A stretch of DNA of 50,343 nucleotides. Origin: an uncultured Eubacteriales bacterium (GTDB lineage: Bacteria; Bacillota; Clostridia; Oscillospirales; Oscillospiraceae). The translations under genes and the position numbers were made by a program. The stretch covers positions 1-50,343 of the forward strand of contig URST01000007.1 in NCBI GenBank assembly GCA_900550585.1, written 5' to 3'. Position 1 is the stretch's first letter. Each line of letters starts with the position of its first letter. Positions 41,655 to 50,230 of the stretch are shown here, piece after piece. The notes beneath the pieces are model-generated. The model searched no databases. It had not been told where the DNA came from and saw nothing but the letters and a program-made list of their open reading frames with translations.

Positions 41655-43143
41655 CTGCGGTATCAGCCGCTGGGACGATCCCAACGACATCAACGCGCGC
41701 CTGAAAGCGCTGACAGACCAGCCTATCTGGGAGGTCACGGACGCCTATTACAACGACGTGATCCTCAAATACTTCGATGAACAGTGCAAAAGCTCCAAGG
41801 CGGTGTACGAGGAGTCCAAGGAGTACATCCCCGGCGGCGTCCAGCACAATCTGGCGTTCAACAAGCCGTTCCCCATGTGCATGGCCCGGGCGAACGGCGC
41901 GTACCTCTACGACAAGGACGGCAACCGCTACATCGACTTTCTGCAGGCCGGCGGCCCCACCATTCTGGGCAGCAACTATCCCGTTATCCGGGAGAAGGTC
42001 ATCCAGCTGCTGAACGAGTGCGGCCCCGTGACGGGTCTGCTCCACGAGGCGGAGCTGATGATCGCCCGGGAGATCCACCGCCACATGCCCAATGTGGAGA
42101 TGTTCCGCATGCTGGGCAGCGGCACGGAGTCCGTCATGGCGGCACTGCGCATCGCCCGCATCGCCACCGGCAAAAAGCGCATCATCAAGATCGGCGGCGC
42201 CTACCACGGCTGGTCGGATCAGATGGTGTACGGCCTGAAGATCCCCGGCAGCCGCGCCCTGCTGGAGTCCCACGGCATCCCCTCCGGTGCCTACCGGCTG
42301 ACGGATGAGGTACGGCCCAACGACCTGAACATGCTGGAGGCCATGCTGCGGCGCAACAAACTGCGGGGCGGCACGGCGGCGGTGATCGTGGAGCCTGTCG
42401 GCCCGGAGAGCGGCACCCGCCCCATCGCCCGGGACTACAACAAGGGTGTGCGGGCACTGTGCGACCAGTACGGCGCGCTGATGATCTTCGATGAAGTGGT
42501 CACCGGCTTCCGGGTGGCGCTGGGCGGCGCGCAGGCCTACTTTGACGTGGTGCCCGACCTGACCATCTTCGGCAAGATCGTGGCCGGCGGCTATCCCTCC
42601 GCCGGCGGCGTGGGCGGCAAGAAGGAATACGCCCAGCTGATGGCGGCGGGTCTTGCCACCGGCAAGCACCGGGCCTATGTGGGCGGCACGCTGGCAGCCA
42701 ATCCCCTGTCGTGCCTGGCGGGCTACACCGCCATCCAGGAGATCGAGCGCACCAATGCCTGCGAGATCGCGGGACGCATGGGCGACCGGCTGTGCGACGG
42801 TCTGAAGCAGCTGCTGGCGCAGTACGGCCTGCCCTTCGTGGCGTATAACCAGGGCTCCATCGTCCATCTGGAGTGCACCGGCGCCATGAGCTTTGACTTC
42901 TCCTCCATGTCCTTCGTCAAATCGGCGGTGGGACTGCTGAAGCACAAGGACATGATGTATGTCCGCAAGGACTCCATGGAGAAGATGGGCGCAGCCTACA
43001 TGGCCAACGGCATCGTGACGCTGGCAGGCAGCCGGCTCTACACCTCCATGGCGGACACGCCGGAGATCATCGACGATGCGCTGAACCGGTTCGAGGAGGT
43101 GTTCAAGCACGTCCAAAAGACCGACAAGGGCCTGTTGAAATAA
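41647..43143 (+). CDS. Class III aminotransferase (glutamate-1-semialdehyde aminomutase-like)
   Basis: 498 residues from ATG 41647, 6 bases after AGGAGG; the longer frame from 41569 lies inside GtrA. The PLP lysine is Lys310 in TIFGKIVAGGYPSAG. Other motifs are PGGVQHNL, DGNRYIDFLQAGGPTILG, MLGSGTESVMAALRIAR, GGAYHGWSDQ and MIFDEVVTGFR. It resembles HemL-type enzymes but is about 70 residues longer and sits in a sugar operon rather than with heme genes, so it probably transaminates a carbonyl compound of that pathway. It is the last gene of the operon. Confidence 0.88.
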   Translation: MTNCGISRWDDPNDINARLKALTDQPIWEVTDAYYNDVILKYFDEQCKSSKAVYEESKEYIPGGVQHNLAFNKPFPMCMARANGAYLYDKDGNRYIDFLQAGGPTILGSNYPVIREKVIQLLNECGPVTGLLHEAELMIAREIHRHMPNVEMFRMLGSGTESVMAALRIARIATGKKRIIKIGGAYHGWSDQMVYGLKIPGSRALLESHGIPSGAYRLTDEVRPNDLNMLEAMLRRNKLRGGTAAVIVEPVGPESGTRPIARDYNKGVRALCDQYGALMIFDEVVTGFRVALGGAQAYFDVVPDLTIFGKIVAGGYPSAGGVGGKKEYAQLMAAGLATGKHRAYVGGTLAANPLSCLAGYTAIQEIERTNACEIAGRMGDRLCDGLKQLLAQYGLPFVAYNQGSIVHLECTGAMSFDFSSMSFVKSAVGLLKHKDMMYVRKDSMEKMGAAYMANGIVTLAGSRLYTSMADTPEIIDDALNRFEEVFKHVQKTDKGLLK

Positions 43144-43168
43144 GAAAAAAGCCTGTTGCGTTTCCCCA

Positions 43169-43217
43169 CAGACTGAAGGAGCCGTTCCGGACATGCCGGA
43201 ACGGCTCCTTCAGTCTG
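43169..43217. terminator. Perfect 22-bp hairpin between convergent genes
   Basis: The arms at 43169-43190 and 43196-43217 are exact complements around a 5-base loop. T tracts lie some way off on both sides (ATATATTTTT on the plus strand, TTTTTT on the minus strand). It most likely ends both the aminotransferase operon and the chromate-transporter operon. Confidence 0.7.
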
Positions 43218-43236
43218 CATATATTTTTGCGTGCAT

Positions 43237-43797
43237 TCAGAATTGGAACACAACGCCCACGATGGCGCTGGCCAGAATGAACAAAATGGGATGCAGATTT
43301 TTGGTATATTTCACCCACCGGGTCAGCACCAGCAGCACAGCGGCCAGCGCAATGGCCTTCCAGTTGAACAGCGCCAGCCCGGAGGCGCCGGTGTTCACCA
43401 GCGCAATGAGCACCACGGAGACGCCTGCCGCTGCCACCAGCGCGGTGGAGGCGGGGCGCAGGCCGTAAAACGCGGCGCTGACCCACTTGCTGTCGCGGAA
43501 AGCCTTCAAAAACGCGGCCACGATGAGAATGACGATGACAGACGGCGTCACAAGGCCCAGCGTGGCGACAAGGGCGCCGCCGATGCCGCCGGTGGTGAAG
43601 CCCACATAGGTAGACATGTTCACACCGATGGGGCCGGGAGTAGACTCAGACACAGCCAGCATGTCCGCCAGCTGGGCATGGGTGAACCAGCCGGTGCGGT
43701 CGGACATATCCTGCAGAAACGGCAGGGTCGCCAGACCACCGCCGATAGCGAACAGGCCTGTCTTGAAAAATTCCCAGAAAAGACGGAGGTACAGCAT
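43237..43797 (-). CDS. Chromate transporter, ChrA-type half protein (second subunit)
   Basis: 186 residues from ATG 43795-43797; the much longer frame to 44181 overlaps the first subunit and is rejected. One CHR domain: LFWEFFKTGLFAIGGGLATLPFLQ, AVSESTPGPIGVNMSTYVGF and about five membrane segments. It overlaps the first subunit's stop by one base (TAATG). Short-chain ChrA proteins act in pairs of opposite topology; some export chromate, while others may move sulfate or other oxyanions. Confidence 0.88.
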   Translation of the reverse strand: MLYLRLFWEFFKTGLFAIGGGLATLPFLQDMSDRTGWFTHAQLADMLAVSESTPGPIGVNMSTYVGFTTGGIGGALVATLGLVTPSVIVILIVAAFLKAFRDSKWVSAAFYGLRPASTALVAAAGVSVVLIALVNTGASGLALFNWKAIALAAVLLVLTRWVKYTKNLHPILFILASAIVGVVFQF

Positions 43798-44339
43798 TAT
43801 TTGGCCCTCCTTATCAGATTCTGGATGACGATGCCGCACAGGGCGGCTGCCGCCACAAAGATAACAGGAGAAACATCCGTGGCCAGCGAGGCCGCCAGCA
43901 CCGCCGCGAAGATCACGGCGGCGGGCCAGTCCTTCACGGAACCTTTCAGCAGCTTCAGTGTGGCGTTGAAGATCAGCACGCACACGCATACCCGGATACC
44001 GGCGAAGGCATGCTGCACCCAGTCCAGATGGGAGAAGCTGTTGATAACACCGGCCAGTGCCGTGATGATGATCAGCGAGGGGAACACGATGCCCAGCGTG
44101 GCGACAATGCCGCCCAGCACGCCCCGCTGCTTCTGCCCCACAAAGGTGGCGGTGTTGACGGCAATAATGCCGGGTGTACATTGGCCGATAGCAAAGTAGT
44201 CCACCAGTTCCTCATCGGTGGCCCAACCCTTGTTCTCCACCACCTCCCGCTGGAGGATGGGCAGCATGGCCATACCGCCGCCGAATGTCATGACCCCCAC
44301 CTTGGCAAAGGTGAGGAACAGTTCCCACAGTAGTTTCAC
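43797..44339 (-). CDS. Chromate transporter, ChrA-type half protein (first subunit)
   Basis: 180 residues with one CHR domain: LFLTFAKVGVMTFGGGMAMLPILQREVV, FAIGQCTPGIIAVNTATFVG and RRGVLGG-like GQKQRGVLGGIVATLG. Five or so membrane segments. It is coupled to the second half by a one-base overlap. It starts 9 bases after the biotin-ligase-like gene's stop, so it is probably on the same transcript. Confidence 0.88.
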   Translation of the reverse strand: MKLLWELFLTFAKVGVMTFGGGMAMLPILQREVVENKGWATDEELVDYFAIGQCTPGIIAVNTATFVGQKQRGVLGGIVATLGIVFPSLIIITALAGVINSFSHLDWVQHAFAGIRVCVCVLIFNATLKLLKGSVKDWPAAVIFAAVLAASLATDVSPVIFVAAAALCGIVIQNLIRRAK

Positions 44340-44348
44340 AAGATCACC

Positions 44349-45104
44349 TCATTCAGAATATCCGTAAAGTCCACGGACAGACACCTCGCCGCCGCGCAGC
44401 GTCTCCGTCGTGCCGTCATCATACCGCACCGTCAGGCCATAGCACGGGTCAATGCTCTCCGCCGCGGCATCACGCACCACGCCGCCGCGCTCCAGCCGCA
44501 CCCGCTGCCCGATGTTGACGCAGCGGGCACAGTAGTCCTCCCGCCACAGGGCGGGATCAGACAGAACGCGGTCATGCAGGTCTGCCAGCTCACCCACCAG
44601 CGCCCGGGCCAGCGCGTCCCGGGACACCTGACGCCCCGACTCCGCCCGGAGGGACGTGGCCATGGCGGCCACATCGGGGGAAAAGTCGGCGGCGGTCTGG
44701 GACACGTTGACGCCGATCCCCACGATGACCCAGTCCGGCGTGCCATCGGGACGGAAGGCAGACTCCGTCAGGATGCCGCAGACCTTCCTGCCGCCCAGCA
44801 CCAGATCATTGGGCCACTTGATGCCGCAGTGCAGGGCGCAGACGCTCTCGACGGCGCGGCACACGGCCACAGCTGCCAGCGGCGTGATCATGGGCAGTGT
44901 GTCGGTGCGCAGGCCGGTGCGCCACAGAACGGACAGATACAGACCCAGCCCCGGCGGGGACTGAAAGCTGCGGCCCATACGACCCCGGCCCGCCGTCTGG
45001 CAGTCCGCCGTCACCACGGCGCTGACAGCTCCCTCCGCCGCCAGACGGCGGCACTGGGTGTTGGTGGAATCCAGCGTCTCATAATGGTAGACTGGAACGT
45101 CCAT
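44349..45104 (-). CDS. Biotin--[acetyl-CoA-carboxylase] ligase, no N-terminal HTH
   Basis: 251 residues from ATG 45102-45104 (AAAAAAGGAGG site); longer frames upstream run through the promoter. The BPL/LplA catalytic core has DSTNTQCRRLA, AGRGRMGRSFQSPPGLGLYLS, IKWPNDLVLGGRKVCGIL and VIVGIGVNV, and a C-terminal SH3-like domain follows (IGQRVRLERGG, GLTVRYDDGT). It attaches biotin to carboxylase carrier domains through biotinyl-AMP. Without the DNA-binding domain of full BirA it should not act as a repressor. It is the first gene of a run with the chromate transporter pair. Confidence 0.9.
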   Translation of the reverse strand: MDVPVYHYETLDSTNTQCRRLAAEGAVSAVVTADCQTAGRGRMGRSFQSPPGLGLYLSVLWRTGLRTDTLPMITPLAAVAVCRAVESVCALHCGIKWPNDLVLGGRKVCGILTESAFRPDGTPDWVIVGIGVNVSQTAADFSPDVAAMATSLRAESGRQVSRDALARALVGELADLHDRVLSDPALWREDYCARCVNIGQRVRLERGGVVRDAAAESIDPCYGLTVRYDDGTTETLRGGEVSVRGLYGYSE

Positions 45105-45127
45105 GGCGGTACCTCCTTTTTTCCGTA

Positions 45128-45156
45128 ATGTTATCACGATTCGGCAAAGCTGTAAA
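45128..45156 (-). promoter_or_regulatory. Promoter of the biotin-ligase gene
   Basis: TTTACA (45151-45156) and TAACAT (45128-45133) on the minus strand, spacer 17; start codon 24 bases downstream of the -10. Confidence 0.6.
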
Positions 45157-45258
45157 TAGCGATACCTGCTGATGCCAGGCATTAGCAGCGGAAATTGATT
45201 TGTGAGATATGTCAAAGAAACCGGGCGTTTTTTGGCGGTTTCTTGGCGCAGAAATGTA

Positions 45259-45287
45259 TTGCTTTTTCCCGGGGCGGCCCGTATAAT
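45259..45287 (+). promoter_or_regulatory. Promoter of the uracil-permease leader
   Basis: TTGCTT (45259-45264), 17-base spacer, TATAAT (45282-45287). The transcript would begin near 45294, just ahead of the leader ORF's ribosome site. Confidence 0.75.
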
Positions 45288-45316
45288 AGGCAAGAAAAAT
45301 GAGAGGAGGGACGGCC

Positions 45317-45397
45317 ATGACCTGCAAGCACACGACGAAAAAGCGGACGGACGCTCCCACTGTTTCCATTTTTAATAGTGTTTCCTTTGACCGGTGA
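45317..45397 (+). CDS. Leader peptide overlapping the attenuator (26 codons)
   Basis: ATG 45317 has AGGAGG (45304-45309) at 7-base spacing, one of the best ribosome sites in the window. It encodes 26 residues, starting MTCKHTTKKR and ending SVSFDR. The second half is read from a U-rich stretch (TTTCCATTTTTAATAGTG, then TTTCCTTT). The stop TGA (45395-45397) is the last triplet of the terminator's left arm, so a ribosome reaching it would prevent the hairpin. This is the arrangement of the E. coli pyrBI leader, where low UTP slows polymerase in U-rich DNA and lets the ribosome catch up. The function is inferred from layout only. Confidence 0.65.
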   Translation: MTCKHTTKKRTDAPTVSIFNSVSFDR

Positions 45398-45418
45398 TTT
45401 TTTCACCGGTCATTTTTT
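45389..45418 (+). terminator. Attenuator terminator before the uracil permease
   Basis: GACCGGTGA (45389-45397) pairs with TCACCGGTC (45403-45411) across a T-only loop and is followed by ATTTTTT. It lies 52 bases before the permease start codon and contains the leader ORF's stop. Confidence 0.85.
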
Positions 45419-45470
45419 GCGTTGGTAAGTAACTGGAAATAAACGGATGAAGAAAGAGAGGAACTGTCAC

Positions 45471-46808
45471 ATGAACAAAAAACTCGGACACGACGCCATC
45501 TACGACGCCCGGGAACTGGGTACGCCCCGGATGCTGCTGCTGGGTCTGCAGCACCTGTTCGCCATGTTCGGCGCCACGGTGCTGGTGCCCATCCTGGTCA
45601 GCGGCTACGGCCTGCCCCTGTCCATCCAGACCACTCTGCTGTTCGCCGGTATCGGCACCCTGCTGTTCCACGTCTGCACCAAGATGAAGATCCCCGCGTT
45701 CCTTGGCTCCTCCTTCGCCTTCCTGGGCGGCTTCCAGGCGGTGGCCAACCTGGACAGCGGCAAGTTCGCCGCCATGACCGGCGAGGAAAAGCTGCCCTAC
45801 GCCCTGGGCGGTGTGGTGGTAGCCGGCCTGCTGTACCTGGTGCTGGCCCTGCTGTTCAAGCTGGTGGGCGCCAAGAAGGTCATGCGGTTCTTCCCCCCCA
45901 TCGTCACCGGCCCCATCATCATCCTCATCGGTCTGAACCTGTCCGGCACCGCCGTGACCAACGCCTCCAGCAACTGGTGGCTGGCCCTGTGCGCCATCGC
46001 CATCATCATCGTGGCCAACATCTGGGGCAAGGGCATGATCAAGATCATCCCCATCCTGCTGGGTGTGGTGGGCAGCTACATCGTGGCCCTCATCTTCGGG
46101 CAGGTGAACTTCACGGAAGTGCATGACGCCGACTTCCTGGGTCTGCAGCAATTCGTCATCGCCAAGTTCGACATCACCTCCATCCTGGTGATGGCCCCCA
46201 TCGCCATCGCCGCCATGATGGAGCACATCGGCGACATCTCCGCCATCTCCTCCACCACCGGCAAGAACTTCATCGAGGATCCCGGCCTGCACCGCACCCT
46301 GCTGGGTGACGGCCTGGCCACCGCCATGGCCGGTATGTTCGGCGGCCCCGCCAACACCACCTACGGCGAGAACACCGGCGTTCTGGCTCTGAGCCGCGTG
46401 TACGATCCCCGGGTCATCCGCATCGCTGCCGTCTACGCCATCATCCTCAGCTTCTCCCCCAAGTTCGACGCGCTGGTCAACTCCATTCCCACCGCCATCG
46501 TGGGCGGCGTCAGCTTCGTCCTCTACGGCATGATCTCCGCCGTCGGCGTCCGCAACGTGGTGGAGAACCGGGTGGATCTCACCAAGTCCCGCAACCTCAT
46601 CATCGCCGCGGTCATCTTCGTCTGCGGTCTGGGCTTCAGCTCCACCGGCGGCATCACCTTCGCCGTGGGCAGCGCCGACATCACCCTGACGGGTCTGGCC
46701 ATCGCCGCGCTGGCCGGTGTCATCCTGAACGCCATCCTGCCCGGCAATGACTACGAGTTCGGCAAGAATGCCGAGGGCGACGTCAGCGCCGACCTGGGCA
46801 GCTATTAA
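45471..46808 (+). CDS. uraA: Uracil permease (nucleobase:cation symporter 2 family)
   Basis: 445 residues from ATG 45471 (AGAGAGGAAC); an ATG eight codons earlier lacks its own site. NCS2/UraA family: LGLQHLFAMFGATVLVPIL, SSFAFLGGFQAV, MAPIAIAAMMEHIGDISAIS (with the conserved substrate-binding Glu of the EHIGD motif), GDGLATAMAGMFGGPANTTYGENTGVLALS and IVGGVSFVLYGMI. Fourteen helices are expected. It brings in uracil with protons. The leader-peptide attenuator upstream fits pyrimidine-dependent control. It is a single gene ended by a strong terminator. Confidence 0.93.
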   Translation: MNKKLGHDAIYDARELGTPRMLLLGLQHLFAMFGATVLVPILVSGYGLPLSIQTTLLFAGIGTLLFHVCTKMKIPAFLGSSFAFLGGFQAVANLDSGKFAAMTGEEKLPYALGGVVVAGLLYLVLALLFKLVGAKKVMRFFPPIVTGPIIILIGLNLSGTAVTNASSNWWLALCAIAIIIVANIWGKGMIKIIPILLGVVGSYIVALIFGQVNFTEVHDADFLGLQQFVIAKFDITSILVMAPIAIAAMMEHIGDISAISSTTGKNFIEDPGLHRTLLGDGLATAMAGMFGGPANTTYGENTGVLALSRVYDPRVIRIAAVYAIILSFSPKFDALVNSIPTAIVGGVSFVLYGMISAVGVRNVVENRVDLTKSRNLIIAAVIFVCGLGFSSTGGITFAVGSADITLTGLAIAALAGVILNAILPGNDYEFGKNAEGDVSADLGSY

Positions 46809-46826
46809 GAAACTTCGGAAATACGC

Positions 46827-46864
46827 AAAAAAGGAACAGGCTCGCAAGAGCCTGTTCCTTTTTT
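46827..46864. terminator. Bidirectional terminator between uraA and malQ
   Basis: AAAAAAGGAACAGGCTC and GAGCCTGTTCCTTTTTT around a GCAA loop, serving both convergent genes. Confidence 0.9.
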
Positions 46865-46870
46865 GTATAT

Positions 46871-48376
46871 TCAGGCGTTTTCCGGCTCCGCCGGACGGTC
46901 GGTACGGCCGTACAGCACGGTCATGCGGCGGATCTTCTCCGCCAGCTCCGGCGTCAGCTCGCCGGGCAGCAGACGCCACTGCCAGTTGCCGCCCTGTGTG
47001 CCGGGGACGTTCATGCGATGGCCCTCGCCAAGGCCCAGATAGTCCTGCATCTGGGCCACGAACAGCTCCGCCACGCTGCTCATACCGCCCCGGATGACGC
47101 CCCAGTGGAAACCCTCCTGCTCCGTCAGTGCCAGATACGCCTCGGCGTAGGCGATGTCCTCGGGCTTGGCCTCCTGCCGCCACAGCGCCAGCGGGCTGTT
47201 GTCGTGGGTGCCGGTATAGCAGATGCAGTGCTCCGTGTAGGTATGGGGCAGATAGTTGCTGGTATCACGGGAATCGAAGGCAAACTCCAGCACCTTCATG
47301 CCGGGCCAGCCGGAATCATGCAGGAGCTGCTGCACACCGGGGGTAGGATAGCCCAGATCCTCGGCGATGAACTCCAACTGGGGGAACCAGCCGTTGAGAC
47401 GGTCCACCAGATCCATGCCCGGTCCGGTGATCCATTTGCCGTTCTTCGCGGTAGTCTCGCCGTAGGGCACCGCCCAGTAGCTGTCAAAGCCCCGGAAGTG
47501 GTCGATGCGGATGACATCGTACAGCTTACCGGCGCCGTCAATGCGGCGGATCCACCAGCCGAAGCCGTCCTCGCGCATGCGGTCCCAGTCGTACAGCGGG
47601 TTGCCCCACAGCTGCCCATCGGCGCTGAAGTAGTCTGGCGGCACACCGGACACGGCCTTGGGGATCAGCGTCTCATCCAGCTGGAAGAACTCCGTCTCCG
47701 CCCACACATCGGCGGAGTCCATGGCCACATAGATGGGCAGGTCGCCGATGATGCGGATGCCCTGCGCGTGGACATAGTCCCGCAGCCGGTTCCACTGGCG
47801 GAAGAACAGATATTGCAGGTAGGTGAAGAACTCCACGTCCTCCCGCAGGAGGGCGCGATACTTCTCCACCGCCCCCTCCTGCCGCAGGCGGATGTCGTCG
47901 GGCCACTCGGTCCACGCCTTCATGCCGAAATGGCGCTTACAGGCCATGAACAGTGCGTAATCCGGCAGCCAGCGGCTGTTTGCCTCCGCGAAGGCGGCCA
48001 CGGCCTCGCTGTCCCGCTGCCAGCCCCGCTTGTAGGCCTTGTGCAGCAGGTCGAACCGCTTTTCATAGATGCGGCCGTAGTCCACATACCGGGGATCGCC
48101 GCCCCACTTGCACCGGCTGCACTCAGACTTGGTCAGCAGGCCGTCCGCGATCAGCAGCTCGGGGTCGATGTAGTAGGGGTTGCCGGCGTAGGCCGAAAAG
48201 CTCTGGTACGGCGAATCGCCGTAACTGGTGGGACCCAGCGGCAGCATCTGCCAGTAGCGCTGGCCCGCCGCGTGGAGAAAATCCGCGAAATCGTATGCCG
48301 CCTGCCCCAGCGTGCCGATCCCGTAGGGGGAGGGCAGCGAGGAGACGGCCATCAGAATACCACTGGAACGTTTCAT
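46871..48376 (-). CDS. malQ: 4-alpha-glucanotransferase
   Basis: 501 residues, glycoside hydrolase family 77. N-terminal RSSGILMAVSSLPSPYGIGTLG and LPLGPTSYGDSPYQSFSAYAGNPYYIDPELL are hallmarks. The catalytic nucleophile is Asp about 291 (IRIDHFRGF), the acid/base Glu about 338 (EFIAEDLG) and the third acid Asp about 389 (TGTHDN). It transfers glucan segments between alpha-1,4-linked chains in maltodextrin and glycogen metabolism. The two sugar permease genes lie just upstream on the same strand, suggesting maltodextrin uptake coupled to processing. Confidence 0.93.
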   Translation of the reverse strand: MKRSSGILMAVSSLPSPYGIGTLGQAAYDFADFLHAAGQRYWQMLPLGPTSYGDSPYQSFSAYAGNPYYIDPELLIADGLLTKSECSRCKWGGDPRYVDYGRIYEKRFDLLHKAYKRGWQRDSEAVAAFAEANSRWLPDYALFMACKRHFGMKAWTEWPDDIRLRQEGAVEKYRALLREDVEFFTYLQYLFFRQWNRLRDYVHAQGIRIIGDLPIYVAMDSADVWAETEFFQLDETLIPKAVSGVPPDYFSADGQLWGNPLYDWDRMREDGFGWWIRRIDGAGKLYDVIRIDHFRGFDSYWAVPYGETTAKNGKWITGPGMDLVDRLNGWFPQLEFIAEDLGYPTPGVQQLLHDSGWPGMKVLEFAFDSRDTSNYLPHTYTEHCICYTGTHDNSPLALWRQEAKPEDIAYAEAYLALTEQEGFHWGVIRGGMSSVAELFVAQMQDYLGLGEGHRMNVPGTQGGNWQWRLLPGELTPELAEKIRRMTVLYGRTDRPAEPENA

Positions 48377-48405
48377 AGCAGCACGTCACTTTCTATTGAG
48401 GATGA

Positions 48406-48434
48406 AGCAGGGCGGGCGAAATGCCCGCCCTGCT
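48406..48434 (-). terminator. Hairpin between the ABC permease operon and malQ
   Basis: AGCAGGGCGGGC and GCCCGCCCTGCT form a 12-bp stem with a 5-base loop after the permease stop (48450). It lacks a T-tract, so it may be an mRNA-stabilising or leaky element rather than a full terminator. Confidence 0.5.
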
Positions 48435-48449
48435 GTATGCAATATACAC

Positions 48450-49307
48450 TTAGCCCTTGACAGCGCCGGCAGCCACACCCTTGATGATGTGCTTCTGGCA
48501 CAGCAGGTAGAAGATGATGACCGGCAGGATGCTCAGCAGGATCAGCGCCATGGTGGCACCCATATCCACCTGACCGTAGCTGCCCTTCAGGTGCTGGATG
48601 ACGATGGGGATGGTCATATACTTGGTGCGGTCCAGTACCAGATACGGCAGCAGGAAGTCATTCCACACCCACATGATCTCCAGCACGCCCACAGAGATGA
48701 ACGTGGGCTTCATCATGGGCAGCACCACCAGGAAGAAGGTGCGCAGCGGGCCGCAGCCGTCGATGACGGCGGCCTCCTCGATCTCCAGCGGAATGGATTT
48801 CACGAAGCCGGAGAACATGAACACCGCAAGGCCCGCGCCGAAGCCCAGGTAGATCACCGGGATGGTCCACGGCGTGTCCAGATGCAGCTTGTTGGCGGTA
48901 CGGGACAGGGTGAACATCACCATCTGGAACGGCACCACCATGGAGAACACGCACAGGTAGTACACGATCTTACTGACCAGGCTGCCCACACGGGAGACGT
49001 ACCACGCCGCCATGGAGGTGCACAACAGGATCAGCGCCGAGGATACCAGCGTGATGAACAGGCTGTAAAACACGGCCTTGATGAACGGGTAGTTGCCGAA
49101 GGTCATGCCCTTGATATAGTTCTGGAGCCCCACGAAGCTGTCCTCGTTGGGGAAGGCGAACGTCTCCGTATTCACAGCGGCGTTGCTCTTGAAGGAGTTC
49201 ATCAGCACGATGAGGATGGGCAGCACATAGATGATGCAGATGACGGCAAACGCCACGGTCATCGCCATTTTGCCGTGCTCGTGCTTCTTGGCAAGACTGG
49301 TCTGCAT
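48450..49307 (-). CDS. Sugar ABC transporter permease (MalG type)
   Basis: 285 residues, six membrane helices, CUT1 family. The EAA loop that contacts the ATPase is LEIEEAAVIDGCGPLRTFFLVVLP (about 185-208). MTVAFAVICIIYVLPILIVLMNSF at the start and LPYLVL in the periplasmic part are typical. The start overlaps the MalF-type gene's stop by one base (TAATG). No ATPase gene is present in the window; CUT1 systems often share an ATPase encoded elsewhere. Confidence 0.92.
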   Translation of the reverse strand: MQTSLAKKHEHGKMAMTVAFAVICIIYVLPILIVLMNSFKSNAAVNTETFAFPNEDSFVGLQNYIKGMTFGNYPFIKAVFYSLFITLVSSALILLCTSMAAWYVSRVGSLVSKIVYYLCVFSMVVPFQMVMFTLSRTANKLHLDTPWTIPVIYLGFGAGLAVFMFSGFVKSIPLEIEEAAVIDGCGPLRTFFLVVLPMMKPTFISVGVLEIMWVWNDFLLPYLVLDRTKYMTIPIVIQHLKGSYGQVDMGATMALILLSILPVIIFYLLCQKHIIKGVAAGAVKG

Positions 49308-50230
49308 TACTGCTGCACCTCCTTTTTACGAGTGGACTGAAGCTGGATGAGGCCGATGACGGCCACCAGGATGAAGAACACCACGGCCTTGGCCTGCCCC
49401 ACGCCGCGGTTGTTGCCGCCGCCGGAGTAGAACGCGTTGTAAATATTCAGGGCCAGCATCTCCGTGGTTTTGATCACGCTGCCGTCCGGCTGCTGCAGGA
49501 ACGGGCGGCCGCCGGTAAGAGCCAGGTTCTGGTCGAACAGCTTGAAGCCGTTGGTCAGGGTCAGGAAGATGCAGATGGTGAAGGAGCTCATCATATTGGG
49601 GATGGTGACCTTCCACAGCATCTGCCAGCTGTTGGCGCCGTCGATGCGGGCGGCCTCCAGCATGTCCTCGGGGATGGACTGCAATCCGGCGATGTAGATG
49701 ATCATCATGTAGCCCACCTGCTGCCAGCACATCAGGATGATCAGGCCCCAGAAGCCGTACTTGCTCTCCAGCACCACGGAGGTGTTGTACTTCACCAGGA
49801 TGCCGTCGAAGATCATGGACCAGATATAGCCCAGAACGATGCCGCCGATAAGGTTGGGCATGAAGAACACCGTGCGGAACAGGTTGGAACCCTTGATGCC
49901 CTTGGTCAGGAAGTACGCCACCGTGAAAGCCAGCACATTGATGAACAGCACCGACACGAAGGCGAACAGCGCCGTGTACCAGAAAGCGTGGAGGAAGCTG
50001 CTGTCGGAGAAGGCCTTCACATAGTTGTCAAAGCCCACCCACTTCCACTGGCTGGTCAGCTTGAACTTGCAGAAGGACAAAAACGCGCCCTTCAGGAAGG
50101 GGTACAAAAACCCGATGCAAAAGGCGGCGAAGGTGGGCAGCAGAAACAGCCACACCATCCGTTGAATGGGCCGGCGGATCAGACGGCTGCTGAGGGCGGC
50201 CGCGTCCCGCTTTCTGTGTAATCGCTTCAT
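49307..50230 (-). CDS. Sugar ABC transporter permease (MalF type)
   Basis: 307 residues, six membrane helices, CUT1 family. The EAA loop is EDMLEAARIDGANSWQMLWKVTIP (about 190-213). The N-terminus is basic (MKRLHRKRDAAALSSRLIRR) before LFLLPTFAAFCIGFLYPFL. ATG 50228-50230 follows CAGGAG. It is translationally coupled to the MalG-type gene. The solute-binding protein is probably upstream, beyond the right edge. The malQ neighbour suggests a maltodextrin-like substrate, which is inference. Confidence 0.92.
   Translation of the reverse strand: MKRLHRKRDAAALSSRLIRRPIQRMVWLFLLPTFAAFCIGFLYPFLKGAFLSFCKFKLTSQWKWVGFDNYVKAFSDSSFLHAFWYTALFAFVSVLFINVLAFTVAYFLTKGIKGSNLFRTVFFMPNLIGGIVLGYIWSMIFDGILVKYNTSVVLESKYGFWGLIILMCWQQVGYMMIIYIAGLQSIPEDMLEAARIDGANSWQMLWKVTIPNMMSSFTICIFLTLTNGFKLFDQNLALTGGRPFLQQPDGSVIKTTEMLALNIYNAFYSGGGNNRGVGQAKAVVFFILVAVIGLIQLQSTRKKEVQQ

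Noticed and set aside
45372..47183. 603-codon minus-strand open frame opposite uraA
   Set aside because: Asp/Gly/His-rich shadow frame that runs through both terminators.
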